From: JBCBSS01 sp039819065
GTDB lineage: Bacteria; Bacteroidota; Bacteroidia; Cytophagales; Cyclobacteriaceae
DNA: 64,000 bases
Direction: 5' to 3'
Assembly: GCA_039819065.1 (NCBI GenBank)
Contig: JBCBSS010000007.1
Location: forward strand, 1 to 64,000
Shown: positions 8,011 through 17,788 of the stretch, piece by piece
Layout: every line of letters starts with the position of its first letter
Position numbering within the stretch: position 1 is the stretch's first letter
Position numbers and translations under genes: made by a program
Notes under the pieces: generated by a model
Databases searched by the model: none
Told to the model about the DNA's origin: nothing
What the model saw: the letters and a program-made list of their open reading frames with translations, nothing else

Positions 8011-9150
8011 ATGAATGCTCTACCAATTGGTGAGATTATTGAGTTCAGAAAAGAGCTACATAAAAACCCAGAGCTATCGGGTAAAGAGTCGGGGACGGCT
8101 GAAAGGGTCATTGCCTTTATTGAACGCTATCATCCTGACCAGATCTTAAAAGGGCTGGGAGGCGATGGTGTAGCGGTTGTATATGAAGGGAATGAAGCAG
8201 GCTCAACAATATTAATTCGTTGCGAACTAGATGCCCTCCCGATCCAAGAAATAAATGACTTTGCGTACAAATCTGAAATCGATGGTGTGTCTCATAAGTG
8301 TGGTCATGATGGTCACATGGCGATTGTATCAGGTTTAGCACCATTGCTGCATCAAAAACCTTTGAAAAAGGGCCGAGTGATTTTAATGTTCCAACCAGCA
8401 GAAGAAACAGGTGAAGGGGCTAAAAGAGTCATTAAGGATGCTAGGTTTGAAAGTATAAAACCTGATTATGCTTTTTCACTGCACAACCTGCCCAAATACC
8501 CAAAGGGTAAGGTCTTGTTCCGTAGTGGAACTTTCAATGCGGCATCAAAAGGGATGAAAGTTCTCATTAAGGGACGTACCGCACATGCAGCCGAGCCTGA
8601 AAATGGATTGAATCCAGCTATCGCTGTTTCTCATATCATTCAAGAACTGCTTGCTCTTCCTCAAAAAGAATTGTTCAAGGATTTTGTACTCATCACATTA
8701 ACTCATGTTCAAATTGGAGAGAAAGCTTTTGGAGTGAGTGCTGGAGATGCCGAGATATTAGCCACATTAAGAGCTTATCGGGACGATGACATGCAAATGT
8801 TGAGCAATGAGGCACTCAAAATGATTGAGGAGAATTTGAAAGACACCAATCTGACTTCAGAGGTAAGTTGGCATGAAGCTTTCCCGGCATCGGTAAATCA
8901 CAAAGCTGAAACTGAACTGATAAAAAAAGTAGCGCAAAAGAATGGTTTTGGCTTCGAAGAACTAAAAGAACCAATAAGATGGTCGGAGGATTTTGCCTAT
9001 TTCACAGCTCAGGCCAAAGGTGCCATGTTTGGCTTAGGTTCCGGTGAACTTACACCACATTTGCACAATCCGGACTATGACTTCCCCGATGACATTATAG
9101 AAACTGGGATAACCATGTTCTATGATATAATTTGCGAGTTACTCGATTAG
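8011..9150 (+). CDS. M20-family amidohydrolase (peptidase M20D/IAA-amino acid hydrolase type)
   Basis: 379 residues from the ATG at 8011 (MNALPIGEIIEFRKELHKNPELSG); an in-frame TTG at 8002 is less likely. Metal-binding and catalytic motifs are HKCGHDGHMA (near residue 91), the glutamates in QPAEETGEGAK and a C-terminal HLHNPDYDFPD. The family removes acyl groups from N-acyl amino acids or related amides using two divalent metals, in the cytoplasm. The substrate cannot be deduced. The gene is followed after 26 nt by the alkyltransferase-like gene. Confidence 0.92.
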   Translation: MNALPIGEIIEFRKELHKNPELSGKESGTAERVIAFIERYHPDQILKGLGGDGVAVVYEGNEAGSTILIRCELDALPIQEINDFAYKSEIDGVSHKCGHDGHMAIVSGLAPLLHQKPLKKGRVILMFQPAEETGEGAKRVIKDARFESIKPDYAFSLHNLPKYPKGKVLFRSGTFNAASKGMKVLIKGRTAHAAEPENGLNPAIAVSHIIQELLALPQKELFKDFVLITLTHVQIGEKAFGVSAGDAEILATLRAYRDDDMQMLSNEALKMIEENLKDTNLTSEVSWHEAFPASVNHKAETELIKKVAQKNGFGFEELKEPIRWSEDFAYFTAQAKGAMFGLGSGELTPHLHNPDYDFPDDIIETGITMFYDIICELLD

Positions 9151-9176
9151 CAAAAAGATAAACCTGATACAGAAAT

Positions 9177-9512
9177 ATGTCTACCCAAGATAAAAACAGC
9201 TTTTTTGAAGATGTATACGAAGTGGTGAAGCTAATTCCTAAAGGAAGAGTGACCAGCTATGGTGCTATTGCGCATTATTTAGGGACCAAAGGAAGTGCCA
9301 GAATGGTAGGTTGGGCCATGAATAACGCCAATGTTGCAGAGGGTGTACCGGCGCATAGAGTGGTAAATCGAATAGGCATGCTTAGTGGTAAACACCACTT
9401 TGGTGGAGATCGTATGCAACAACTGCTCGAAGACGAAGGAATAGAGGTGAGTAATGATCAGATTCAACATTTTGATAACGTTTTCTGGGATCCTGCTCAA
9501 GAACTGTTGTAA
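9177..9512 (+). CDS. Alkyltransferase-like protein (ATL), MGMT homologue without the active cysteine
   Basis: A 111-residue protein with only the C-terminal DNA-binding part of O6-alkylguanine-DNA alkyltransferase. The recognition helix region SYGAIAHYLG and the RMVGWAMNN segment are intact, but the active-site PCHRV is PAHRV, with alanine at 59. ATL proteins bind O6-alkylguanine lesions without transferring the alkyl group and hand them to nucleotide excision repair. The length equals the family norm, so this is a natural ATL and not a truncation. It ends facing rpoD, with a shared hairpin terminator between. Confidence 0.9.
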   Translation: MSTQDKNSFFEDVYEVVKLIPKGRVTSYGAIAHYLGTKGSARMVGWAMNNANVAEGVPAHRVVNRIGMLSGKHHFGGDRMQQLLEDEGIEVSNDQIQHFDNVFWDPAQELL

Positions 9513-9542
9513 CTGATTTAGTTATAGATAGATATAAAACAA

Positions 9543-9565
9543 TAAAGGGGCTCAAGGCCCCTTTA
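9543..9565. terminator. Bidirectional terminator between the ATL gene and rpoD
   Basis: TAAAGGGGC (9543-9551) pairs with GCCCCTTTA (9557-9565) around a 5-nt loop. T- and A-rich flanks let it act for both convergent genes. Confidence 0.8.
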
Positions 9566-9593
9566 ATCATATATTACAGCGAATAAAGATTTC

Positions 9594-10460
9594 TTATCCA
9601 AGGTATTCAGCAAGAAGCTTGTTTCTAGAATTAGATCTAAGCTTAGTAAGTGCTTTTTCCTTAATTTGTCTCACTCTCTCTCTAGTAATACCGATTTCCT
9701 CACCAATTTGCTCAAGAGACATAGGGTGCTCAAGACCAATACCGAAGAACATTTTGATTACATTTCTTTCTTTTTCTGAAAGTGACTGAAGTGCTCTTTC
9801 AGTTTCGATGTTCAAAGAATCTGTGTAGCTCACTTGCTTGTCAGCAGAGGCAGTATCAGAGTTTTCAAGAACATCAAGTAAAGAGTTATCCTCACCTTCT
9901 TGGAATGGAGCATCTACTGATAAACTCTTAGCACCTGAATTGAGTGTGTTAGTAACATCGTACTCACTCATATTAAGGATTTCAGCTAATTCCTCAGGGG
10001 TTGGCTCCCTCTCATATTTTTGCTCAAGATCAGACATCGTTTGCTTGATCTTGTTTAACGTACCCACTTTATTTAAAGGCAAACGAACCGGTCTTGATTT
10101 TTCTGCGAGTGCTTGCATAATAGATTGTCTGATCCACCATACAGCATAAGAGATGAATTTAAAACCTCTTGTTTCGTCAAATTTTTGAGCGGCTTTTACT
10201 AATCCCAAGTTACCCTCGTTGATCAAGTCGTTCAAAGACATGCTTCGGTTTTGGTATTGCTTAGCTACCGAAACAACGAATCTCAAGTTCGCCTTAACTA
10301 ACCTTTCCAGTGCTTTTCTGTCTCCCTCTTTGATTCTCTTAGCCAAATCCACTTCTTCCTCAGGAGTAAGCAGTTCCACTTTGCTTATCTCAGTGAAGTA
10401 TCTCTCTAGGGATTGGCTCTCCCTGTTAGTAATGGTGTTAGTAATCTTTAATTGACGCAT
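9594..10460 (-). CDS. rpoD: Primary sigma factor RpoD/SigA
   Basis: The 288-residue protein has sigma region 1.2 (SLERYFTEISKVELLTPEEE), regions 2.1-2.4 (LVKANLRFVVSVAKQY, GFKFISYAVWWIRQSI), region 3 and region 4.2 (MSLEQIGEEIGITRERVRQIKEKA). It lacks the long region 1.1 seen in E. coli, which is normal for the short housekeeping sigma of Bacteroidota. It directs transcription from TTTG/TAnnTTTG promoters such as those at 3849-3879 and 61728-61758. It stands alone, with a 235-bp AT-rich upstream region. Confidence 0.97.
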   Translation of the reverse strand: MRQLKITNTITNRESQSLERYFTEISKVELLTPEEEVDLAKRIKEGDRKALERLVKANLRFVVSVAKQYQNRSMSLNDLINEGNLGLVKAAQKFDETRGFKFISYAVWWIRQSIMQALAEKSRPVRLPLNKVGTLNKIKQTMSDLEQKYEREPTPEELAEILNMSEYDVTNTLNSGAKSLSVDAPFQEGEDNSLLDVLENSDTASADKQVSYTDSLNIETERALQSLSEKERNVIKMFFGIGLEHPMSLEQIGEEIGITRERVRQIKEKALTKLRSNSRNKLLAEYLG

Positions 10461-10695
10461 AGTGTATATGAATGTTAATTTTCTCTAAAAGATTCGCAGC
10501 AAATCCGCGAAATTCGGAAATACATGGTTATAAAAGCAAATAATGGCTATACAAAGTTCCTGCAACAAGCAGTAAAAAATTACATGACCCTTGATTATGC
10601 CAGAGCCTCTTTAACATACTTTTTATTTGGTGATTGTTGGTGTTACTAGAATATAATAACAAAATTCAAAAAATGTTCAAGAAATGGGCAAATAA

Positions 10696-12156
10696 TTAGG
10701 CTCGCAAATAGGCATTTTTATTACACGAAAGCAACAATAAACTTAAAAAAGTTAACAATCCGTTAACAATCAATATCTCGAAACCGAACTCATATCCCCA
10801 CAAAATTTCGGTGGAAAACATGTTTAAAACAAAGCATAATGCCGGACTGGCAAGGCACACAAGGGGCACCCATTTGTCTACTACAGGCCGCTTGGTTAGA
10901 ATGCCGAAGCTAAATAAACCTAACAGTGGACCGTATGTATAACCCGCTGCCTTGAAAACGGATTCTATAATAGCTTCATTGTTGATAGCACCGTATACAA
11001 CGGCTACCAGAAAGAGTATTAGGGAAAAACTTATGTGAATGAATATCCTGGTTTGTTTTTTTGTGGCATTATCCTCGCCTTTTTCGAAGCCAAGAAAATC
11101 AACACAAAAAGAGGTGGTTAAAGCCGTCAACGCTGAGTCGGCGCTTGAGTAAGCCGCAGCTATTATGCCTAGTAAAAATATAATACCTACCGACTCATCC
11201 AGATATTCTGCAGCGATCATTGGAAACAGGTTATCCGTTTTTTCAGGAATTGCAATGTTTTCTTGAGCGGCAAATAGATACAGTAGAGCGCCTAAGGTGA
11301 GAAATAATATGTTGACAAACACCAGAATGACACTGAAAGAAAACATGTTCTTTTGTGCTTCCCCGATGTTTTTGCAAGTCAGGTTTTTCTGCATCATATC
11401 CTGATCAAGCCCCGTCATTACTATAGCTATGAAAGCGCCAGCGAAGAAGTTTTTGAAGAAATTGGTCTTCACTTTCCAGTCCCACTCGAACACCTGCGCA
11501 TACTTACTTTCACTCACTGCGGTGAATATGCCATCTAGAGACAGATTCATCCGCTCTCCGATCATGTAGACAACCAATGTCACTGCTGCCAGCATAAGTG
11601 CTGTCTGAAGTGTATCTGTCCAGACGATTGTCTTGATACCACCTCTGAAAGTGTATATCCAAATCAATAAAATGGTGATAAATACATAAGCCCAGAAAGG
11701 AACATCCCAAAACGGCTTACAGATAGTGTGAAGTACACCTGCGACCAACAAGAGCCTGAAAGAGGCGCCCATGGTTCTTGAAACTAAAAAACAAGCCGCA
11801 CCTGATTTGTATGACCAATAGCCAAACCGTTGCTCAAGGTACTCATAGATAGAAACAAGGTTCAGTCTGTAATACAAAGGCATGAGTACCGTGGCAATAA
11901 CAAAATACCCTAGCAAGTAGCCTAGTACAGTTTGCATGTAGGTGAAATTGGTATCGCCAACCCATCCTGGTATTGAAATAAAGGTTACTCCTGAAAGTGA
12001 GGTGCCAATCATTCCGAAGGCTACCAGGTACCAGGGAGATTTTCTATCCGCTGTGAAAAATGTACGTGAACTTGCCTTTTTGGAAGTAATTAAAGAGATA
12101 GCGATAAGTATGACGAAGTAGCTTAGGACTACCGTAATGACAAGAGAAGGGCGCAT
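10696..12156 (-). CDS. Sodium:solute symporter (SSS family)
   Basis: A 486-residue membrane protein with about 13 hydrophobic segments. SSS signatures include FFTADRKSPWYLVAFGMIGTSLSGVTF near residues 33-60, the YEYLEQRFGYWSY block and the sodium-site region AAAYSSADSALTALTTSFCVDFL (about 336-358). The substrate is not predictable; members of this branch in Bacteroidota are often annotated as sialic acid or sugar transporters. It is divergent from clpS and appears to be a single-gene unit. Confidence 0.9.
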   Translation of the reverse strand: MRPSLVITVVLSYFVILIAISLITSKKASSRTFFTADRKSPWYLVAFGMIGTSLSGVTFISIPGWVGDTNFTYMQTVLGYLLGYFVIATVLMPLYYRLNLVSIYEYLEQRFGYWSYKSGAACFLVSRTMGASFRLLLVAGVLHTICKPFWDVPFWAYVFITILLIWIYTFRGGIKTIVWTDTLQTALMLAAVTLVVYMIGERMNLSLDGIFTAVSESKYAQVFEWDWKVKTNFFKNFFAGAFIAIVMTGLDQDMMQKNLTCKNIGEAQKNMFSFSVILVFVNILFLTLGALLYLFAAQENIAIPEKTDNLFPMIAAEYLDESVGIIFLLGIIAAAYSSADSALTALTTSFCVDFLGFEKGEDNATKKQTRIFIHISFSLILFLVAVVYGAINNEAIIESVFKAAGYTYGPLLGLFSFGILTKRPVVDKWVPLVCLASPALCFVLNMFSTEILWGYEFGFEILIVNGLLTFLSLLLLSCNKNAYLRA

Positions 12157-12195
12157 TGATTTTACTTATGAGTCGCCAAAATTGTTATTTTTTTT

Positions 12196-12203
12196 TACAT
12201 TTG
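12196..12203 (+). promoter_or_regulatory. Probable -7 element of the clpS promoter
   Basis: TACATTTG matches TAnnTTTG exactly and lies 19 nt before the clpS ATG. No TTTG at the ideal distance upstream was found, so only the -7 part is called. Confidence 0.4.
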
Positions 12204-12222
12204 GCAAATAAACGAGACAACT

Positions 12223-12504
12223 ATGAAGTATTCGTACCAGGAAGAGGAATTAGTTGAAGTATTAGAGGGAGAAGAGTTTACGGATGTAAAGGATCTAGTA
12301 GTCTTTAATGACGATGTGAATACTTTCGATCACGTAATTAACACCCTTGTCAAAGTTTGTAATCACACGCTTGAGCAGGCTGAACAATGCACATGGCTTA
12401 TTCATTATAAAGGAAAGTGTGCAGTGAAGACTGGTTTCTTCAACGAGCTCAGGCCTATGAAAGACGCCATTTGTGAGGCAGGTATTGATGCCAGAATTCT
12501 TTGA
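12223..12504 (+). CDS. clpS: ATP-dependent Clp protease adaptor ClpS
   Basis: The 93-residue protein carries the ClpS core: LVVFNDDVNTFDHVINTLVKVC (about 25-46), then EQAEQCTWLIHYKGKCAVKTG. The DD and the HxxG-like face form the pocket for N-degron residues. ClpS docks on ClpA-type or ClpC-type unfoldases and delivers N-end-rule substrates to ClpP. No Clp ATPase gene is nearby, which is common in this phylum. recR follows 81 nt downstream in the same direction. Confidence 0.95.
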   Translation: MKYSYQEEELVEVLEGEEFTDVKDLVVFNDDVNTFDHVINTLVKVCNHTLEQAEQCTWLIHYKGKCAVKTGFFNELRPMKDAICEAGIDARIL

Positions 12505-12585
12505 TTAACACTCACATTTCTTTGTTGCCAGAATGCAAGAGCAACAAAAATCGCTTACTCGAATTGTTCATTCAAGGTTACAGAT

Positions 12586-13200
12586 GTGGAGTATCCTTCC
12601 AAGCTGATTGAAAATGCCGTAAACGAAATTGCCAAGCTGCCAGGCATTGGTAAAAAGACGGCTTTAAGGTTAGCGCTACACCTATTAAAAGAGGATGACA
12701 GCTTCACACACAACCTTACCGAATCACTAAATACATTAAGGGATCAAACACAATACTGCAAAATCTGCCACAATATTTCTGATTCAGAGATATGTAATGT
12801 TTGTTCCAGTCACAAGAGAGATCGCTCTCTGGTTTGCCTGGTAGAAGATACGAGAGACGTCTTGGCGATTGAAAACACCGCGCAATATCAAGGCCTATAT
12901 CATGTGCTAGGAGGAGTGATTTCTCCAATAGACGGTATCGGGCCAAGTGATTTGAATATTGAATCTTTGATTCAACGTGTCGAGTCTCCTGATTCAGAAA
13001 TTCAAGAAATCATTTTCGCATTGAGTCCAACCATGGAGGGGGATACCACTGCATTTTATTTAATGAAGAAACTGAAGCCCTCAGGAGTAAAGGTTAGTAC
13101 TATTGCTCGGGGTGTGCCCATTGGTGGTGAGTTAGAATATGCAGATGAGATAACCCTGGGTAGAAGTATTTCGGGAAGAACAGCCTATAAGCAGGATTGA
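12586..13200 (+). CDS. recR: Recombination mediator RecR
   Basis: The 204-residue protein has the helix-hairpin-helix KLPGIGKKTALRLALHLL, the four-cysteine zinc finger C58/C61/C70/C73 and the Toprim domain starting CLVEDTRDVLAIE, ending with the usual ELEYADEITLGRSI. RecR works with RecO (and RecF) to load RecA on SSB-coated gaps. The start is GTG at 12586; no ATG lies in frame nearby and VEYPSKLIENAV aligns with family N-termini. Confidence 0.96.
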   Translation: MEYPSKLIENAVNEIAKLPGIGKKTALRLALHLLKEDDSFTHNLTESLNTLRDQTQYCKICHNISDSEICNVCSSHKRDRSLVCLVEDTRDVLAIENTAQYQGLYHVLGGVISPIDGIGPSDLNIESLIQRVESPDSEIQEIIFALSPTMEGDTTAFYLMKKLKPSGVKVSTIARGVPIGGELEYADEITLGRSISGRTAYKQD

Positions 13201-13314
13201 TCATTTCTGCTATGTTAGTAGGTCTCTCATTTCTTTAATCCATAATTCTTTGAAGTAGTATAGATACTCACCTTTGAAATACCTAATTTTGGCGCGTTTT
13301 CAACCCGTAATAAA

Positions 13315-14526
13315 ATGAGCCAAACTTCATCCTCCCAGTTATCAGATAGGATTAATAGTTTAGAAGAATCTGCGACCATTGCAATGGCGGCTAAGGCCAG
13401 AGAGTACAAGTCCAAAGGTATTGATGTAATTAGCTTAAGCTTGGGCGAACCTGATTTTAAAACGCCTAAGCACATTCAAGAAGGCGCTAAGCAGGCCATT
13501 GATGAAGGTAAGTATTTTGCCTATCCACCCGTTCCCGGCTATGCAGATTTAAGGCAGGCCATTGCTGATAAATTCAAAAGAGAGAATAACATTGAGTATG
13601 CTCCAGAGGAAATTGTTGTTTCTAATGGTGCCAAGCAATCTATTGCCAACGTATTCTTTGCTTTACTTAATCCAGGTGATGAAGTCATTATCTTTTCACC
13701 ATATTGGGTGAGCTATTCTGCTATTGTTCAGTTAGCTGAGGGTAAGTCTGTATTGATCAAGGGAGGTTTGGAAAACGAATTCAAGGCCACTGCTGACCAA
13801 CTTGAAGCGGCTATTACAGATAGGACCAGGGCCATAATCTACTCATCACCATGTAATCCTACAGGTTCAGTTTTTAGCGAAGAAGAACTTGCCGCTATCG
13901 CTGATGTCGTTAAAAAACATGATAACATCATTGTGGTGGCTGACGAGATTTACGAACACATTAATTTCACAGGTAAACACTGTAGCATAGCATCTCTGCC
14001 CGGTATGAAAGAGAAGACAGTGACTGTGAATGGCTTCGCGAAGGGCTTTGCCATGACCGGTTGGAGAGTAGGTTACATCGGCGCACCACTTTGGTTGGCG
14101 AAGGCTTGTTCTAAAATGCAAGGTCAGGTAACTTCTGCCAATTGTTCAATTGCACAAAGGGCTGCTTTAACGGCTCTGACCAGTGACTTGGGGCCTACGC
14201 ACGAGATGGCCAAGCAATACTTGAAGCGAAGGGAAATGGTTCATGCGCTTTTGCAAGACATCCCAGGAGTGAAAACGAATATGCCTTCTGGAGCATTCTA
14301 TTTCTTTCCAGATGTAAGCGCTTATTTTGGTAAATCAGATGGCGAGACGACTATACATAATTCCAATGACTTTTGTATGTATATATTAGATAATGCCCAT
14401 GTTTCATTGGTGACTGGGGAGGCATTTGGTGATCCAAAATGTGTTAGGCTATCTTACGCAGCATCTGAAGAAGACCTCAAAAAAGCCTTATCTCAAATAA
14501 AGAATGCTTTAGCCAAATTAAACTAA
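13315..14526 (+). CDS. Aspartate aminotransferase-like PLP enzyme (class I)
   Basis: The 403-residue protein is a fold-type I aminotransferase of the thermophilic AspC/AAT-Ib kind. Visible residues: LSLGEPDF (about 41-48), SNGAKQSI, the SSPCNPTGS loop, D210 in VVADEIYEHI, the PLP lysine K243 in FAKGFAMTGWRVGY and the substrate arginine in VRLSYA near the C-terminus. It probably transfers the amino group between aspartate and 2-oxoglutarate. The pfkB-type gene follows 24 nt downstream. Confidence 0.93.
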   Translation: MSQTSSSQLSDRINSLEESATIAMAAKAREYKSKGIDVISLSLGEPDFKTPKHIQEGAKQAIDEGKYFAYPPVPGYADLRQAIADKFKRENNIEYAPEEIVVSNGAKQSIANVFFALLNPGDEVIIFSPYWVSYSAIVQLAEGKSVLIKGGLENEFKATADQLEAAITDRTRAIIYSSPCNPTGSVFSEEELAAIADVVKKHDNIIVVADEIYEHINFTGKHCSIASLPGMKEKTVTVNGFAKGFAMTGWRVGYIGAPLWLAKACSKMQGQVTSANCSIAQRAALTALTSDLGPTHEMAKQYLKRREMVHALLQDIPGVKTNMPSGAFYFFPDVSAYFGKSDGETTIHNSNDFCMYILDNAHVSLVTGEAFGDPKCVRLSYAASEEDLKKALSQIKNALAKLN

Positions 14527-14550
14527 GTCGATTACTGCTGTTCGAATCAT

Positions 14551-15543
14551 ATGAGTTACAATTCAATAGACGAAATTTTTGAAGCTTTTAAAGACCTGAA
14601 AGTGCTCATTATTGGAGACGTTATGGTCGATGCCTATATATGGGGAGCTGTTCAACGGATATCACCGGAAGCACCTGTGCCTATCGTACGTGCACAAAGA
14701 CGAGATTACAGGTTGGGTGGTGCCGCAAATGTGGCTTTAAATGTCCAGGCCCTTGGTGCCGAACCCATACTCTGTTCTTTGATCGGTAACGATGAAGGTG
14801 CTGATCAATTTCTAGAGCGGTTGAACACCAGGGAAATTTTTGATATTGGCATTATGCGAAGTGATTCTCGACCTACTACGGTAAAAACGAGAGTGATTTC
14901 AGGTAATCAACATATTGTGAGGGTGGATGAGGAATCTGAAGCGCAATTAAGCGTGGATGAAGAAAGGCTGTTATGGGAAAGGATCAAGATGCTTTTACCT
15001 CAGTCACAATTGGTAATTTTCGAAGATTACGACAAGGGAGTACTGAACAACAGTATCATCGAGAATACGATAGAACTGGCTAACGGCCTCGGCATTCCTA
15101 CTGTTGTCGACCCTAAGAAACGCAACTTCCTTAACTATAACGGTTGTACCTTATTCAAACCGAACCTGAAAGAACTTAAAGACGGCTTGAGCATGGATTT
15201 TGACGAAAATGATCCGGCCGAACTTGAGTTGGCGGTTGACAAATTGATCAAACAATTGAAATGTGAAAGTGTGCTGTTGACGCTTTCTGATAAGGGAATC
15301 CATTACGGTTCAAAGAAGAATAAATTCAGTATCCCCGCGCACCTAAGAGAGATAGCTGATATATCTGGCGCCGGAGATACGGTTATAAGCATTGCCGGTT
15401 TGGCTGTAGCGCTTGGCCTACCTGCTAATTTGGTAGCGGAGTTCTCTAATCTTGGCGGTGGTCTGGTATGTCAACATCAAGGAGTGGTTCCGGTCGATAA
15501 ACAAGAGTTGTTATCTGAAATTAAGCAGAAGGACCTGCTTTAG
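14551..15543 (+). CDS. PfkB-family kinase, HldE N-terminal (heptose-7-phosphate kinase) type
   Basis: The 330-residue protein matches the RfaE1/HldE kinase domain: GDVMVDAYIWGAVQRISPEAP near the start, LGGAANVALNVQALG (55-69), VVDPKKRNF (185-193) and the PfkB signature DISGAGDTVIS (270-280) with catalytic D276. HldE makes ADP-heptose for lipopolysaccharide inner core. The nucleotidyltransferase half is absent, so a separate HldE2 must exist elsewhere if this is the pathway. A sugar kinase with another substrate cannot be excluded. Confidence 0.85.
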   Translation: MSYNSIDEIFEAFKDLKVLIIGDVMVDAYIWGAVQRISPEAPVPIVRAQRRDYRLGGAANVALNVQALGAEPILCSLIGNDEGADQFLERLNTREIFDIGIMRSDSRPTTVKTRVISGNQHIVRVDEESEAQLSVDEERLLWERIKMLLPQSQLVIFEDYDKGVLNNSIIENTIELANGLGIPTVVDPKKRNFLNYNGCTLFKPNLKELKDGLSMDFDENDPAELELAVDKLIKQLKCESVLLTLSDKGIHYGSKKNKFSIPAHLREIADISGAGDTVISIAGLAVALGLPANLVAEFSNLGGGLVCQHQGVVPVDKQELLSEIKQKDLL

Positions 15544-15558
15544 GGATGACTTAAGGGC

Positions 15559-16824
15559 TCAGTAGCCATATTTTTCTTTCCATAGCGTTCTTAGCCTCTT
15601 CCGCATTTCCTCTTCTCTGGGATTGCTGCCTGGCTCAAAAAGCTTCGTGCCACTGATTTTATCAGGTAAATATTCTTGATGAACGAAGTTGCCTGGATAA
15701 TCTTGGCTGTACTTATATTTTTCGTATTCTGTCTGTTTCTTCACTTGGTTTGGCACTTTTCTGAATCCCATAGGTACTGACAGATCTCCGGTATCTCTTA
15801 CCAATGCTCTTGCCTCTTTAATGGCCTTATAACTGGCATTGCTTTTTGGAGAGCAAGCGAGATAAGTAGCGCATTGGGAAAGAATGATCTCTGCCTCTGG
15901 ATATCCTATTACATTTACTGCTTGAAATGTACTTGTGGCTATGACAAGCGCAGTCGGATTGGCGTTCCCAATGTCCTCTGACGCTAGAATCACCATTCTT
16001 CTCGCGATAAACTTAACATCTTCTCCACCTTCTATCATTCTAGCCAGATAATAAACTGCCGCATTAGGATCACTACCTCTCATGGATTTGATAAATGCTG
16101 AAATGATATCGTAGTGCTGATCTCCGGTTTTATCGTAAATCGCTACTCTTTGCTGCGCCACTTCAACCACTAGCTCATCTGTGATTTCAACATCATCTGA
16201 CTCGGAAGAGTCAATGATTACTTCTACCAAATTCAGCAATTTGCGAGCGTCACCTCCGGCAATGTTGAGCAATGCCTTTTGTTCTTTGATAGTAACCGTT
16301 TTTTTCTTGAGCTTATCATCCTTGAGAAGGGCACTCTCAATTAACTCAATCATTTGATCTTCATCAAGTGACTTTAGGGTATAGATCTGACATCTCGAGA
16401 GCAATGCAGAGTTGACCTCGAAGGCCGGGTTTTCTGTAGTAGCGCCAATTAAAGTGATAGTCCCTTTTTCTACCGCACCCAGTAATGCATCCTGCTGTGA
16501 TTTATTGAATCTATGGATTTCATCTATGAATAGAACGGCTTTGGATTGCCTTTTGGCTTTGTCAATTACCTCCCTGACATCTTTAACTCCGGCATTAATG
16601 GCACTTAAGATATGAAAGGGTGCCTTAATAGAATTGGCGATAATATTAGCGATGGTAGTTTTGCCGACACCCGGAGGACCCCATAATATCATGGAGGGTA
16701 TGTTGCCGGAATTGATAGCCCGCCTTAATATGCTATGCTCTCCTGTTAGGTGTTCTTGCCCAATGAGCTCTTCTAGGGATGAAGGCCGGAGTCTTTCTGC
16801 CAGAGGTTGATTGGTTTCAAACAT
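15559..16824 (-). CDS. rarA: Replication-associated recombination protein RarA (MgsA/WRNIP1 family)
   Basis: The 421-residue AAA+ ATPase begins LAERLRPSSLEELIGQEHL. Walker A is GPPGVGKT (49-56) and Walker B is VLFIDEIHRFNK (97-108), followed by the sensor region TTENPAFEVNSALLSRC. The C-terminal half has the MgsA tetramerisation part with GSDPNAAVYYLARMIEGGED. RarA acts at stalled replication forks. Length and domain order are normal. Confidence 0.96.
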   Translation of the reverse strand: MFETNQPLAERLRPSSLEELIGQEHLTGEHSILRRAINSGNIPSMILWGPPGVGKTTIANIIANSIKAPFHILSAINAGVKDVREVIDKAKRQSKAVLFIDEIHRFNKSQQDALLGAVEKGTITLIGATTENPAFEVNSALLSRCQIYTLKSLDEDQMIELIESALLKDDKLKKKTVTIKEQKALLNIAGGDARKLLNLVEVIIDSSESDDVEITDELVVEVAQQRVAIYDKTGDQHYDIISAFIKSMRGSDPNAAVYYLARMIEGGEDVKFIARRMVILASEDIGNANPTALVIATSTFQAVNVIGYPEAEIILSQCATYLACSPKSNASYKAIKEARALVRDTGDLSVPMGFRKVPNQVKKQTEYEKYKYSQDYPGNFVHQEYLPDKISGTKLFEPGSNPREEEMRKRLRTLWKEKYGY

Positions 16825-16915
16825 TCATGCAATTTACAAATTTGACGATCAGATTCGGTTGGAATAATCCTATCAATTTGACGAGATAATCTTGATCCTT
16901 TGGATACCTTTGGGC

Positions 16916-17788
16916 GTGTCAAAAACAAAGGTACATGGTGCATTATTCACAGTAGCGCTGTTCTACAGTGCCAACTATTCCGTCGCGAAATATGCCATGC
17001 CGGAGCATATTCAGGCCTTTGGCTTTATAATAGTGAGGATAGTATCATCGACTGCTATTTTTTGGATACTTCATGCTTTTGGTAAACAAGAGCCAATCAA
17101 AAACAGGCGGGACTTTTGGCTGCTGGCCAAGTGTGGGCTTTTTGGAGTAGCCATGAATCAATTGCTTTTTTTTAAAGGCTTGAGTATTACCACACCCATT
17201 AATGCTTCTATTCTAATTACGGCGGTTCCCATCACTGTTTTAGTTGTAGCCTATTTTCTAGGTAAGGAAAGGCTGAATCGAATCAAAGTGTTAGGAGTGA
17301 TTTTGGGAGCAGTTGGGGCTTACCTTTTGGTGACCAAAGATGGCGTTTCCATTTCAAAGGGCACCTTCTTAGGTGACTTATTAGTTGCTGTTAACGGCGT
17401 TTCCTATGCGTTTTACCTGGTGATGGTAAAACCACTGATGGGTAAGTATCAAGCCTTGACTGTGATCAAATGGGTTTTCCTCTTTGGGGCAGTTATTGCC
17501 TTCCCATTCGGTATTCAAGAAGCCATAGTAGTGGATTGGGGCAATCTGCCGCTGATAGCTTGGTTCAGTATAATTTTCGTGATTATAGGAGTGACCGTAC
17601 TAGTTTACTTGCTAAATGTTTGGTCGCTGAAGTATGTAGAATCATCCACAGTTGGGATGTATGTGTATTTGCAGCCAGTGTTGGCGTCAATTATAGCCAT
17701 TGCCTTAGGTAAGGATTCACTCGAAATAGAAGAAGTAGTTTATTCACTGTTGATAATGCTCGGAGTTTATTTAGTGAGCAAAAGGTGA
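16916..17788 (+). CDS. EamA/DMT-family transporter
   Basis: A 290-residue protein with ten predicted membrane segments in two EamA repeats (about 8-135 and 150-285). The start is put at GTG 16916, giving MSKTKVHGALFTVALFYSAN; a TTG at 16892 would add eight residues without homology. Members export amino acids, metabolites or drugs. The 3' end overlaps the convergent threonine aldolase gene by 22 nt. Confidence 0.87.
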   Translation: MSKTKVHGALFTVALFYSANYSVAKYAMPEHIQAFGFIIVRIVSSTAIFWILHAFGKQEPIKNRRDFWLLAKCGLFGVAMNQLLFFKGLSITTPINASILITAVPITVLVVAYFLGKERLNRIKVLGVILGAVGAYLLVTKDGVSISKGTFLGDLLVAVNGVSYAFYLVMVKPLMGKYQALTVIKWVFLFGAVIAFPFGIQEAIVVDWGNLPLIAWFSIIFVIIGVTVLVYLLNVWSLKYVESSTVGMYVYLQPVLASIIAIALGKDSLEIEEVVYSLLIMLGVYLVSKR

